64,000 nucleotides of DNA from Hespellia sp. (GTDB lineage: Bacteria > Bacillota > Clostridia > Lachnospirales > Lachnospiraceae). The position numbers and the translations under genes were made by a program. This document shows, piece after piece, positions 8,109-16,204 of the stretch (within the stretch, counting starts at the first letter, position 1; every line of letters starts with the position of its first letter). Location of the stretch: NCBI GenBank assembly GCA_028689735.1, contig JAQVCP010000005.1, forward strand, positions 26,844-90,843, written 5' to 3'. The notes below the pieces were generated by a model. It did not search any database. It had not been told where the DNA came from and saw only the letters and a list, made by a program, of their open reading frames with translations.

Positions 8109-8891
8109 CTAATACAATCCCCATTCGGCAAACTTCTCAAAGCCACCGATGGAACGAATAAATGCTCTCGCTTCTTCTACGATTTCTGCATAAGGAATGC
8201 CGCCAATCATCACATCACCAATTGCACAGCAGATTTCCACAGGCTTTCCCGTTTTCTGTGCTTTCAAGAATGCATGAATGTTTAAAGACACATCTGCTTT
8301 CGACAAATCCTTACCATGTAAACCACCACCCGTTACTGCATCAGCCATATCAGAGCCTAGCTTTCGATTGGTAGCACCTGTATCTACATCCGTACCACCA
8401 GTCCAATCACCGATAGGGTTTACTTCGGCAAATCCGTATTTCTGTTCTAATGCTTTTCTGTCTGCATTACTCTGACAGATAATAAGTCTGCTGCCATCAA
8501 GGATGTATTTACCATCGGTCGGATACTCCTCATAAACCTCACGGGCAATTTCAGACAGAGTTCTCTGTTCCTTTGTAAGAGGCATTCCTTTGAAGATACC
8601 ATTATCTCCACAACGAACCTCTACCGACTGATTATGTGAAAGATGCACATCCTGTGGAACAATCACAATATCCGTTTTCATTTCTCCTGCAATACGCTTG
8701 ATTGCCTGTTTCACTACTTCCTCATCAATATGAGCAGAGGTTTCGATAATCGCATGGCACACACCATGTCCAATTAAGACCTCAACTGCAATCTTAGGAT
8801 TTTCTTCTGTTTCATAAGCCAAATCAACAATGGCTCCTGCTATTCTGTCAGCCACCTTGTCCGGATGGCTTGGATTTACTTTTTCAATCAT
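8109..8891 (-). CDS. metK: Short S-adenosylmethionine synthetase
   Basis: A 260-residue MetK homologue that would make SAM from ATP and methionine. The N-terminal SHPDKVADRIAGAIVD matches the ATP/methionine-binding motif. CGDNGIFKGMPLT corresponds to the GDQG region, and GGGLHGKDLSKADVS to the phosphate-binding GGAFSGKD loop. Cellular enzymes are close to 390 residues, so this one is about a third shorter but keeps the start and end of the fold and has its own start (GGAAAGGA before the ATG). It is packed between the small terminase (1 base apart) and the ParB-methyltransferase. Its place beside two DNA methyltransferases suggests a local methyl-donor supply during infection. Activity of such a short form is not certain. 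Confidence 0.9.
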   Translation of the reverse strand: MIEKVNPSHPDKVADRIAGAIVDLAYETEENPKIAVEVLIGHGVCHAIIETSAHIDEEVVKQAIKRIAGEMKTDIVIVPQDVHLSHNQSVEVRCGDNGIFKGMPLTKEQRTLSEIAREVYEEYPTDGKYILDGSRLIICQSNADRKALEQKYGFAEVNPIGDWTGGTDVDTGATNRKLGSDMADAVTGGGLHGKDLSKADVSLNIHAFLKAQKTGKPVEICCAIGDVMIGGIPYAEIVEEARAFIRSIGGFEKFAEWGLY

Positions 8892-8892
8892 G

Positions 8893-9432
8893 TTATATTC
8901 CTTTCCGTGTACGAAGGAGTCTTTCCATCACATCGTCCTGTGGTGTTGCCCCGGAAAATTCCACCGAGCAGTTCTCCTTTACCACTTGAAAAATCTGATA
9001 CCAAATCTGGTTCACTTGTTTCATGTACTGCTGCGACATCGCAACATACGGACTGGCTATGGCATTTCCGGTAGTTGGGTGCTTTGCAAGGAAGCCAAAT
9101 TCACTTATGCATTCCTCACATTGGATCCAACGGGACACGCTCATCGCATACTGTTCTATAAGCTGTATGTTGACGAGTCTTTCACAGCCTCTCTCTTTCA
9201 GCCAGTTCCAAGTTTCCTTATACACCTCTGCTGCACAGAGGTCTTTGCCAGCTTTCTGTTTGGATGTTAAATAATCTTTGATTGGCGGAACATCCTCGCC
9301 TGTGAATGTAGGCGGGTCTGGTAATGAAATAACGGTAGCTGACTGTCCATCGTTCATTTTGTCGACCAAAGCCTTGGACTTTCGACCTGCTCCTACACGG
9401 GCACCGCCACGGTTTGTTCCGTCTTTTGCCAT
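8893..9432 (-). CDS. terS: Phage terminase small subunit, P27-like
   Basis: A 179-residue protein that would recognise the packaging site and load the large terminase. The N-terminus has the basic GGARVGAGRKSKAL patch typical of small terminases. The body (LTSKQKAGKDLCAAEVYKET, YAMSVSRWIQCEECISEFG, then HPTTGNAIASPYVAMSQQYM) follows the P27 family pattern, and the central ..YA.....W.....I..(G) helix pair forms the oligomer core. Start chosen at 9432, after GTGAGG; a longer frame has no ribosome binding site. It is followed immediately by the SAM synthetase and preceded by the HNH nuclease, the usual terS partner. Confidence 0.9.
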   Translation of the reverse strand: MAKDGTNRGGARVGAGRKSKALVDKMNDGQSATVISLPDPPTFTGEDVPPIKDYLTSKQKAGKDLCAAEVYKETWNWLKERGCERLVNIQLIEQYAMSVSRWIQCEECISEFGFLAKHPTTGNAIASPYVAMSQQYMKQVNQIWYQIFQVVKENCSVEFSGATPQDDVMERLLRTRKGI

Positions 9433-9547
9433 ATTTTCCTCACTTTCTAACGATTGGGGGTTTAATACCCTGTTTGATTTCCATAAAATGCGCGTGTGAC
9501 CCCCACCCCGTTGCACGATATATTAGCTGTAGAGATTTGCACCGCCC

Positions 9548-9916
9548 CTACCCGCTGTTCTTATGCCAACGGTCTCCTCGTTCTGCGTGGATTCTTGAAT
9601 GGCAAGACTTACATAAAGAAATAAGGTTACTTCTGTCATGTGTTCCACCTTCTGCCAAAGGTTTGATGTGGTGTACTTCTTCCACAGGAACGTACAATCC
9701 TTTCTCCAAACACTTCTCACACATTGGGTGGCTCTTCACATAAGAGTCCCTTATCCTTTTCCACACTCGTCCGTACCTACGGTTTACAGCAGCCTTGTCT
9801 CTGTCGTAAGTCTCGTAGCGTTTGTTCTCTTCCTTTTGATGTTGCTCACAGAACCTTCCGTATGTAAGGTTGGGACATCCCGGCTTGGAACACGGACGCT
9901 TTGGCTTCTTGGGCAT
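9548..9916 (-). CDS. Phage HNH endonuclease
   Basis: A 122-residue HNH nuclease. The N-terminus has a zinc-binding cluster (CSKPGCPN, then FCEQH). The catalytic part has CEKC, VHHIKPLAEGGTHDRSNL with the first two active-site histidines, and LCKSCHSRIH with the last. It lies directly upstream of the small terminase. In HK97-type phages the HNH protein at this position takes part in packaging and terminase cleavage of DNA. The ATG at 9916 is 8 bases after GGAGG; an upstream in-frame GTG lies inside that site, so I reject it. A terminator (9943-9966) separates it from the DUF1492 regulator, so it is probably the first gene of the late unit. Confidence 0.93.
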   Translation of the reverse strand: MPKKPKRPCSKPGCPNLTYGRFCEQHQKEENKRYETYDRDKAAVNRRYGRVWKRIRDSYVKSHPMCEKCLEKGLYVPVEEVHHIKPLAEGGTHDRSNLISLCKSCHSRIHAERGDRWHKNSG

Positions 9917-9942
9917 CCTACTCACCTCCTATTTTTAGGCAT

Positions 9943-9966
9943 AAAGAAAGCCCTCACAGTGGGGCT
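9943..9966 (-). terminator. Terminator after the DUF1492 gene
   Basis: On the minus strand AGCCCCAC pairs with GTGAGGGCT (one bulged A), followed by TTCTTT. It lies between the early regulator DUF1492 and the first packaging gene, where an early/late boundary is expected. Confidence 0.6.
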
Positions 9967-10028
9967 GCCACCATGAAGGCTGTTCTGTTATCCATTTTGC
10001 TATGATAACAATATCACATATGGGAGTC

Positions 10029-10068
10029 GGACATTGCTGGACATTTACGGACATTTACGGACAACTTA
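10029..10068. repeat. Four tandem 10-bp repeats, GGACATTTAC type
   Basis: Units at 10029, 10039, 10049 and 10059: GGACATTGCT, GGACATTTAC, GGACATTTAC, GGACAACTTA. The exact 10-bp period places each unit on the same face of the helix. The array overlaps the 3' end of the DUF1492 gene and lies upstream of the packaging genes, so it is a candidate binding site for that regulator. Confidence 0.65.
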
Positions 10069-10462
10069 TTTTATTTATTGCCCTATCGTGCCATCTTCTA
10101 ATGGTTCTTTCATCAGCGTGAAGGACATCCCCAATCTGCGACCACGTATAATTCTTGATATAACGGTAGGTCAGAACTATCTGTTCATCGTGGTTCTCCA
10201 ATGTACCGATAACCTCCATGATTTCCTTCTTCGTAACAAGGAGGCTTTCCAACTTCTCCATATACTCCCTTTCGTACTCATCAATCTTAAGCAGGGTCTT
10301 GATATATGGGGCATCTGTATTTTTAGTCGCATTATAATGTTCTTCAAGACCAGGACTTCCAACCGATGATGCCAGTTCTCTTAATGTATCAATCTCCTCT
10401 TTCAAAAGAGCGATTCTTTGTTCCAAACGATAGGCTTGGCTTAAATATTCTCTTACTGTCAT
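10055..10462 (-). CDS. DUF1492 sigma-like phage regulator
   Basis: A 135-residue protein of the DUF1492/ArpU-like type. The N-terminal half is a coiled coil (EQRIALLKEEIDTLRELASS, then a helix to KKEIMEVIGTL). The C-terminal half (DEQIVLTYRYIKNYTWSQIG, DVLHADERTIRRWHDRAI) is a sigma-70 region 4-like helix-turn-helix. Proteins of this kind often sit at the end of the early operon and are thought to switch on late genes. GGAGG precedes the ATG. It overlaps the 78-aa gene upstream by 4 bases. Its last codons run into the GGACATTTAC array, its most likely target. Confidence 0.88.
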   Translation of the reverse strand: MTVREYLSQAYRLEQRIALLKEEIDTLRELASSVGSPGLEEHYNATKNTDAPYIKTLLKIDEYEREYMEKLESLLVTKKEIMEVIGTLENHDEQIVLTYRYIKNYTWSQIGDVLHADERTIRRWHDRAINKISCP

Positions 10463-10695
10463 GCTCCAACCTCCTCATCCAATTTGCGAATCAGCATTTC
10501 GGGGTCGATTTCTGTAAGAACACCAAACCAATCGGAACGAAAGAAGTTTAATATTTCCTGTTTCTTTATTTCCGCATCTTTGTTTGCCCTTCCACGGGAT
10601 AATTTCTTAAGGGCATCTCTGTAATCCTTCACAGCCTGCAATATAATCGCATTCGCAAGTCCTGTGTATGGATCCTCTGTTTTACTTCCTTGCAT
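10459..10695 (-). CDS. Small phage protein, 78 aa, unknown
   Basis: A 78-residue, mostly helical, charged protein (GLANAIILQAVKDYRDALKK, then EIKKQEILNFFRSDWFGVL and LIRKLDEEVGA). Similar proteins are often encoded between the SNF2 helicase and the DUF1492 regulator of clostridial phages. I know no function. GGAGG lies 9 bases before the ATG, and the stop overlaps the start of DUF1492. Confidence 0.75.
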   Translation of the reverse strand: MQGSKTEDPYTGLANAIILQAVKDYRDALKKLSRGRANKDAEIKKQEILNFFRSDWFGVLTEIDPEMLIRKLDEEVGA

Positions 10696-10754
10696 TCATC
10701 AATACCTCCGAAAATTTTTATTTCCCTTGGATTGACTCTGATTGTCTTTGATTG

Positions 10755-12125
10755 TCATTGATTTAGGTCAGCTTTAACCGCATCGATTAAAGCCGCCTGT
10801 GTATTGTCTTTATCAGACAACGCTTTTACGATTCGTTCATCTATCGTACCCTTGGATATAAGGTGGATGATTTTTACACAACTTGCCGTCTGACCTTGTC
10901 TATACAGACGGGCATTTGTCTGTTGGTATAATTCCAACGACCATGTGATTCCGAACCACACAAGAGTTGAACCACCACTTTGTAGATTAAGGCCGTGCCC
11001 TGCTGATGCCGGATGCACAAGTGCCACAGGAAGTTCTCCCCTGTTCCATTTTTCAATGGATGCATCTGTATCCAACTTCTGATACTTCACTCCTAAAGCA
11101 TCCAGTCTTTTTTCAATTCTGGTAAAGTCGTGCTTGTACCAATAGGCAACCATAAGTGGCTGTCCGTTTGCCGCTTCGATAATATCTTCCAAAGCATCGA
11201 GCTTCTTATCATGGAATTCGATGTAGCTTTCATCATCTGTATAAACTGCACCGTTAGCCATCTGCGACAGCTTTCCTGAAAGTGATGCAGCATTGGATGC
11301 TGTAATTTCTCCTCCCGGAAGATTTAAGACAAGGTCTTTTTTCATTTCTTCGTATGTATCCAGTTCACTTGCACTAAGGTACACTGGATATTCCGTACTG
11401 ATAAGTTCTGGCATTTCCAAGTAGTCAGTTGCTTTCATGGAAATTGTGATGTCATCAATCTTCTCATAAATCTGCTGCTCGGCTCCCGGTAACAGCTTGT
11501 AGGAATACACAATAGGTCCATTAACCCTGTCCGGCTTAAAGTAGTTAAGCCTGTACTGACCTATGAATCTTCCAAGTCTTGCTCCCATATCAAGCACCTT
11601 ATATTCTGCAAACAAGTCCATCATGCCATTGGATGATGGTGTTCCGGTAAGACCAACCATTCTCTTAACCATCGGTCTTACTTTCATAAGGGAACGGAAT
11701 CGTTTGGACTGCCAGTTCTTAAAAGAAGAAAGTTCATCAATTACAACCATGTCATAATCAAATGGCATTCCACTTTGCTCAATCAGCCACGGTACATTTT
11801 CACGGTTGATGATGTAAACATCTGCATCCTTCTGTAATGCTTTCTTTCGTTGTGCTACTGTTCCAACCACTATGGAATAACGTAATCCTTTGAGATGTTC
11901 CCACTTCTCTATCTCTCCGCTCCATGTATGCTTTGCTACACGAAGGGGTGCAATGATGAGAACCTTGGAAACCTCAAAGCTGTCATACATTAGTTCCATG
12001 ATGGCAGTAAGGGTAATACTGCTCTTTCCCATACCCATATCAAGCAGGATTGCTGCTATGGGATTTTTCTTTATAAACTCAATCGCATACTCTTGGTACG
12101 CATGAGGCTTATAGCATAATCTCAT
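10755..12125 (-). CDS. SNF2-family DEAD/DEAH helicase
   Basis: A 456-residue superfamily 2 ATPase. Walker A is in LLDMGMGKSSIT (about residues 27-38), motif II is VVIDELSSFKNW (about 133-144, a DEx-type box), motif III is GLTGTP and the second RecA domain ends with TNARLYRQGQTASCVKIIH. It is the size of the phage helicases that act with a VRR-NUC nuclease. The ATG follows GGAGGA inside the end of the VRR-NUC gene, overlapping it by 17 bases, so the two are coupled. It probably remodels or unwinds replication or recombination intermediates. Confidence 0.93.
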   Translation of the reverse strand: MRLCYKPHAYQEYAIEFIKKNPIAAILLDMGMGKSSITLTAIMELMYDSFEVSKVLIIAPLRVAKHTWSGEIEKWEHLKGLRYSIVVGTVAQRKKALQKDADVYIINRENVPWLIEQSGMPFDYDMVVIDELSSFKNWQSKRFRSLMKVRPMVKRMVGLTGTPSSNGMMDLFAEYKVLDMGARLGRFIGQYRLNYFKPDRVNGPIVYSYKLLPGAEQQIYEKIDDITISMKATDYLEMPELISTEYPVYLSASELDTYEEMKKDLVLNLPGGEITASNAASLSGKLSQMANGAVYTDDESYIEFHDKKLDALEDIIEAANGQPLMVAYWYKHDFTRIEKRLDALGVKYQKLDTDASIEKWNRGELPVALVHPASAGHGLNLQSGGSTLVWFGITWSLELYQQTNARLYRQGQTASCVKIIHLISKGTIDERIVKALSDKDNTQAALIDAVKADLNQ

Positions 12126-12387
12126 CTAATATTCCTCCAATCTGGCTCATCTCGTCCAACACATACACACGGAAACCTAATCTGCGTAGCAACTTGTGTC
12201 TTGAAACCTGTAAGGGTCTTGGCTTTTCCCCCGGAGCCTTAACTTCCACAAAGGCAAACTTCCCACGAGGTAATAAGACAATGCGGTCTGGAACCCCATC
12301 AAATCCTGGGGACACCCACTTAGGACAAATGCCACCACGCTTTTTCACTTCCGTGATTAACTTCTTTTCTATCTGTTTTTCTCGCAT
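12109..12387 (-). CDS. VRR-NUC domain nuclease
   Basis: A 92-residue stand-alone VRR-NUC protein of the PD-(D/E)XK superfamily. The visible catalytic pattern is GGICPKWVSPGFDGVPDRIV (Asp of the PD motif), followed by FAFVEVKAPGEKP (E-x-K) and a final QVSRHKLLRRLGFRVYVLD strand-helix. Family members cut branched or flap DNA. GGAGGA precedes the ATG. Its stop overlaps the SNF2 helicase start, a standard pair in phages of this type. Confidence 0.93.
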   Translation of the reverse strand: MREKQIEKKLITEVKKRGGICPKWVSPGFDGVPDRIVLLPRGKFAFVEVKAPGEKPRPLQVSRHKLLRRLGFRVYVLDEMSQIGGILDEIML

Positions 12388-12412
12388 CGCATTCCTCCAT
12401 CAAATTTTGAAA

Positions 12413-12647
12413 AGTGAAGGTCGGTGACGGTCATTGTATAAACTCTTCCTATACGCATTTTTTGACCTTATTTTTGCTATAGAATAGTTTTATATAGAGA
12501 GGTTCACCGACCTGCACTTTCCCATAAAATAAGGGTTTGTAGGACTTCTCTCTTTTCAAGAAAAGTTTAGGAATTGACCTTCACTGACCTGCACCTTGGC
12601 TTTTAATCTTGAAAAAGTTTAGGAAAAGACCTACACCGACCTGCACC
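12413..12647. repeat. Iteron cluster, probable phage replication origin
   Basis: Four 20-bp sites, each made of two tandem 10-mers of consensus RGTGNAGGTC. They are at 12413-12432 on the plus strand and at 12499-12518, 12576-12595 and 12628-12647 on the minus strand. The last one abuts the primase stop codon. AAAAGTTTAGGAA is also repeated before two sites. An AT-rich 65-bp stretch lies between the first and second sites and could be the unwinding element. No gene lies in 12388-12647. Origin role is inferred from layout next to the primase-helicase. Confidence 0.65.
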
Positions 12648-14915
12648 TTAGTCCAAGAAGTCTGAACCTGCTTTAAGCTGCAAGCCACGAACAATGACAC
12701 CCTTATTGGATTTCTTTCTTTCATACCCAGCCTTCTCCATAGCGGAGTAAAAGTCTGTGGTACTTCTTGTGTACTCTCCGTTCTGAATGCAGTACGCACG
12801 ATACTGCTGATAGATTTCCCCGGACTTCTCCGTATAGGTAGGGTCTGTTTCACAGCATTCTGCAATGAAGTGACCAAGCCAGTCGTTATCCTCGCGGTAG
12901 GCCTGAATCGCATCTGACACACACTTTGGAAGTGGAGTCTTAAATCCTGCATCAATTGCTTTCTTGGCTCCTTCAATAATCCATGTGAGGATTGCCCCAC
13001 CTGCATTTTCAAATAAGTAATCCGTGTAGTTCTTAATATCCGAACTTCCCGTAATGTGGGCATTAAACGGAATTACAATCAGACGTCTCCACGTTCCATC
13101 ATCATTGGCTGACACACGAGGGAGATGGTTCGTATAAAGAACCAAGGTATGGCTCGGAATAAATTTGAATGGATCCTTGTACTTCTTCTCCGCAAAAACC
13201 TCATCAGTCGAGCAAAGCTGTTTTACAACTGCTGTGTTTAAACGCATCCCTTCTTCCATCTCCGATGCAATGATTAAGCGTTTTCCCTTAAGTTCCGCCA
13301 TCTCTGGTTTTACATTTCTCTTGCACCCAACCGTCAAAGTCTCAGCTGACAACTTACCGCTGTATGTACCGAGAACTCTTGAGATAGTGTTCCAAAACGT
13401 AGACTTACCGTTGGCACCGCCACCATAAGCAATGATCAGGTGTTCCTGATACACTTTTCCGATTGCAGCCATTCCGACTACCATCTGTACATAATTGATG
13501 AGGTCTGCATCACCACAGAAGAAAAGCTGTAAGGCATCTTCCCAAATCTGCATACCGTCCTGTGATGGGGAGCATTCCGTAATTTTGGTAATAAGGTCTC
13601 TTGGGTCATGTGGTTGTTCTCCTGCAATGCCAAGCGTCAGATTGTAGGTAGCGTATGGTGTATTCAGCAGGTTCTCGTTCTTATCAAGGTCGTTTACATC
13701 TGCCGACAGCATTGGTTTTGCTGCATTAAGAGCAGAAGTTACATATTTCATGTCTCTGCGTTTCATAACAAAGGCAAAATACTGCTGTGCCGCCAAGAGC
13801 ATATAAAAGGCCGGCAACTGGTCTCCCGTTACTTCCTTTTCAATCTTCTTTGCACCACCCTTTACTACTTCTTCTGGAACACCCTTTGCTACGAGTAGTT
13901 TCTTAGCACGTTCAATCTCATCCGTGGCATCCTGCAACTGTAAATCCAAGAACTCTTCCATTGCTCCAACCGCTAACTGCTTATTTTCAATCCACACCTC
14001 ACCATCGAAACGAAGGTAATCTGTAGCATTGGTAAAAAGCAGTTCATCTCCATACTCACGGGTCAGCACCTTTGCCTGTCCGATGTCAGAGTAATCAGAA
14101 GGTTTTAAGGATTTATCCTCGCCCCCGAAATCGTCGTTGTAATCATCCGGCGGAACATATCCATCCTGCCCCTGTATCTTCTTTGCAAATTTCACAGCAC
14201 TGTACCAGATGGTCTTAAGTTCCTCATCTGATAATGGCGGGTCACACTTTTCAGCTTCTTCGAGAAAAATCTCGTGTGCTTTGTCTGTGGCGCCGTAGCG
14301 TTTCACTACTCTGCCTGCAAAACGGGAAAGGGTATTGTTTCTTGTACCCGCTTGGATAACTCCACCTGTGGATGTATCCTCTTCCTCATCTGCGATTTCC
14401 ACTTCTTCATCAATGTTTACCCAGCCTTCATGCCACACAATCTCTGTGCAATCGGCACCATAGATAAAGCGAGCAGCATCTAATGCGTTTCCATCGAATA
14501 CCGGAAATGCTTTGTGGATGGCTCTCTTTAATGCTGCGTAATCCTCTGCGTTGGTACACACACTAATTGGGAAGTAAGCGTGGTACTTCGGTCTTGGGGT
14601 CTGACCGTCTTTTGCCAACATATGATGGCGGCTAGGTGCCAAAGCATAGGAAATGTCTGGCATCATCTCGTCCAACATATCTGCCATAACCCAATCAGCA
14701 GGATTATCTGAATGGTCGTTATCCAAATCCATGACCACTACATCCGACTGAATGAAGTTACTGACATTTCTGTAGTTCTTCTGATATTCAGCACAAACGT
14801 GGTCGAACTTTACTGCATCAATCAACTCCTCTGCACTCGTTACCACGCATTTCTGTGGGTAAGTGCAGTTCTTGGCATTGCCGACACAGGCTGCGTTAAA
14901 AATCGTTAACTGCAT
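12648..14915 (-). CDS. Phage primase-helicase, VirE/D5-like
   Basis: A 755-residue replication protein. The N-terminal part has VVMDLDNDHSDNPADW and RPKYHAYFPI, which fit an archaeo-eukaryotic-type primase. The middle (LKTIWYSAVKFAKKIQGQDG and the following 200 residues) fits a D5_N linker. The C-terminal part is a superfamily 3 helicase with Walker A GGGANGKST (about residue 497), then IASEMEEG and LVLYTNHLPRV, the motif C region. The start at 14915 follows AAAGGAGGAAG; the longer frame lies inside the upstream gene. Its start overlaps the DUF4406 gene by 10 bases. The iteron cluster lies directly downstream. It probably primes and unwinds phage DNA. Confidence 0.93.
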   Translation of the reverse strand: MQLTIFNAACVGNAKNCTYPQKCVVTSAEELIDAVKFDHVCAEYQKNYRNVSNFIQSDVVVMDLDNDHSDNPADWVMADMLDEMMPDISYALAPSRHHMLAKDGQTPRPKYHAYFPISVCTNAEDYAALKRAIHKAFPVFDGNALDAARFIYGADCTEIVWHEGWVNIDEEVEIADEEEDTSTGGVIQAGTRNNTLSRFAGRVVKRYGATDKAHEIFLEEAEKCDPPLSDEELKTIWYSAVKFAKKIQGQDGYVPPDDYNDDFGGEDKSLKPSDYSDIGQAKVLTREYGDELLFTNATDYLRFDGEVWIENKQLAVGAMEEFLDLQLQDATDEIERAKKLLVAKGVPEEVVKGGAKKIEKEVTGDQLPAFYMLLAAQQYFAFVMKRRDMKYVTSALNAAKPMLSADVNDLDKNENLLNTPYATYNLTLGIAGEQPHDPRDLITKITECSPSQDGMQIWEDALQLFFCGDADLINYVQMVVGMAAIGKVYQEHLIIAYGGGANGKSTFWNTISRVLGTYSGKLSAETLTVGCKRNVKPEMAELKGKRLIIASEMEEGMRLNTAVVKQLCSTDEVFAEKKYKDPFKFIPSHTLVLYTNHLPRVSANDDGTWRRLIVIPFNAHITGSSDIKNYTDYLFENAGGAILTWIIEGAKKAIDAGFKTPLPKCVSDAIQAYREDNDWLGHFIAECCETDPTYTEKSGEIYQQYRAYCIQNGEYTRSTTDFYSAMEKAGYERKKSNKGVIVRGLQLKAGSDFLD

Positions 14916-15367
14916 CTTTCTTCCTCCTTTAAATTCTCCGTGAAATAACGGATTTTCATTCTTTTCTGTTTTGCTCTCGCAATTTCTGCTTCCATTCCTT
15001 CTGAAATAAAAGAACCGAATACCCAAATTTCTAAACAATGTGCAAGCAGAATCATGTCCATCTGCATTGCAAGGTCTCTTTCTGTCTTTTCATCCATGTA
15101 TTGAGGAAGTAATAAATGCGGTGCTATCGGAATTGCACCTTGGTCTACAGCAAATCTGCTGTACTTTCGAGCCTTCATCGTGTTTCCATCTATGTCCCCG
15201 GAATATGGGGAGCAGATGTATACGATTGGACGAAACTTCTTCTCTTCCTTTTCCATATTGGCTATTGCCTGAAAAGGTACTGGGTCGCTGTAGCCCTCTG
15301 CGTTTGTATAAGCTATCCCATCTGGTCTCACCCCTTTCGTTAAAAAATAATGAATTTTTCTCTTCAC
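14906..15367 (-). CDS. DUF4406 (nucleoside deoxyribosyltransferase-like) protein
   Basis: A 153-residue protein. The core is RPIVYICSPYSGDIDGNTMK, then YSRFAVDQGAIPIAPHLLLP, MDMILLAHCLEIWVFG and ISEGMEAEIARAK, the pattern of DUF4406, a Rossmann-like fold related to nucleoside 2-deoxyribosyltransferases. Such proteins might handle nucleotides or nucleotide signals; none is proven here. The start is uncertain. I use the GTG at 15367, after AAGGATA, which keeps the segment VRPDGIAYTNAEGYSDP often seen in relatives; the ATG of MEKEEKKFRP is a shorter option. The start falls inside an inverted copy of the repeat that is tandem at 15485-15785, so the same element forms the leaders on both sides of this divergent region. 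Confidence 0.8.
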   Translation of the reverse strand: MKRKIHYFLTKGVRPDGIAYTNAEGYSDPVPFQAIANMEKEEKKFRPIVYICSPYSGDIDGNTMKARKYSRFAVDQGAIPIAPHLLLPQYMDEKTERDLAMQMDMILLAHCLEIWVFGSFISEGMEAEIARAKQKRMKIRYFTENLKEEERCS

Positions 15368-15813
15368 TATCCTTGGGTCACGAAACTGTGATTTGAACGG
15401 AATTATTTTTAGAAAATCGAAAATTTTTGAGTTTCTTCCTTTTATATGCAAAAAACTGCTATGAAAAATTTTCAAAAAAGTCTCGTTCAAAACCGGATTT
15501 GCTGACCCAAGGATAGTGAAAGGCAATGAAGCCACAAAAAACTTCCTGAAAAAAAGTCAAAAAAAAATCCGTTCAAAACCGGATTTACTGACCCAAGGAT
15601 AGTGAAAGGCAATGAAGCCACAAAAAACTTCCTGAAAAAAAAGTCAAAAATAATCCGTTCAAAACCGGATTTACTGACCCAAGGATAGTGAAAGGCAATG
15701 AAGCCACAAAAAACTTCCTGAAAAAAAAAGTCAAAAATAATCCGTTCAAAACCGGATTTACTGACCCAAGGATAGTGAAAGGCAAAAGAGCTAATCAGAA
15801 AGGTGGTGTTGAA
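15361..15813. repeat. Tandem 86/87-bp repeats with one inverted copy, between divergent operons
   Basis: Three and a half direct copies start at 15485, 15571, 15657 and 15744, spaced 86, 86 and 87 bp, nearly identical. Each has TCCGTTCAAAACCGGA, a small dyad, and GACCCAAGGATAGTGAA. A diverged copy in opposite orientation lies at 15361-15408, with the same 17-bp GACCCAAGGATAGTGAA block. The cluster separates the leftward replication operon from the rightward operon and no other gene is supported in it. Regulatory element or replication-related repeat are both possible. Confidence 0.85.
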
Positions 15814-15975
15814 ATGGCAGCTGATAACAGGGAAACATTCATCGAAGCATCAATTGATGAAGAACTCGCAGACGTGCTTATAGCCATCAGCGTAATAACC
15901 AAAAGGCTGGCACGAAAAATCACAGAAAATCATATGTCAAAAGGAGAAAAGCAATGCACGAAAACAACGGACTAA
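15814..15975 (+). CDS. Small phage protein, 53 aa
   Basis: A 53-residue protein starting MAADNRETFIEASIDEELAD, with a helical middle (VLIAISVITKRLARKITEN) and a charged tail. AAAGGTGGTG lies 6 bases before the ATG. It is the first gene of the rightward operon, directly downstream of the tandem repeats, and overlaps the next gene by 22 bases. Small helical proteins at this position in Firmicutes phages have no known function. Confidence 0.6.
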   Translation: MAADNRETFIEASIDEELADVLIAISVITKRLARKITENHMSKGEKQCTKTTD

Positions 15976-16202
15976 AAGGCAAGACAATCAATGTCAAACA
16001 CAAACACGGTCACACCGATGCGTACCCTTGGAATGGAATCGCTGTTCCGGTTCTTATTACGGAAGAACACACAAACTTCTATGTTGGTACTGTCCTTCCA
16101 CATCACGCACCTGGGGGATTTGGAATATCCCAACCTTATAACGTGACTCTGGACAAGCATGACCTTAAGGTCGGAAATCTCATCATCGTAGGAGGAAAGT
16201 AA
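15954..16202 (+). CDS. Small phage protein, 82 aa
   Basis: An 82-residue protein with many His and Gly residues (VKHKHGHTDAYPWNGIAVPV, then YVGTVLPHHAPGGFGIS). The predicted pattern is mostly beta strands. AAAAGGAG precedes the ATG. It is second in the rightward operon, two bases before the next gene, so it is co-translated. I do not recognise a family. Confidence 0.7.
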   Translation: MHENNGLKGKTINVKHKHGHTDAYPWNGIAVPVLITEEHTNFYVGTVLPHHAPGGFGISQPYNVTLDKHDLKVGNLIIVGGK

Positions 16203-16204
16203 AA

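Noticed and set aside
8109..8891. MetK gene as a truncated pseudogene
   Set aside because: It has its own ribosome binding site, keeps both ends of the fold and no frameshift is visible; a short functional form is more likely.
12413..12647. CRISPR array
   Set aside because: The repeats are paired 10-mers in both orientations with irregular spacing and no cas genes are present.
12581..13063. 160-residue minus-strand frame across the end of the primase gene
   Set aside because: It lies in a second frame of the primase-helicase and includes the iterons.
15585..15785. Minus-strand 66-residue frame with an internal peptide repeat
   Set aside because: It is a translation of the tandem DNA repeats, with no ribosome binding site.
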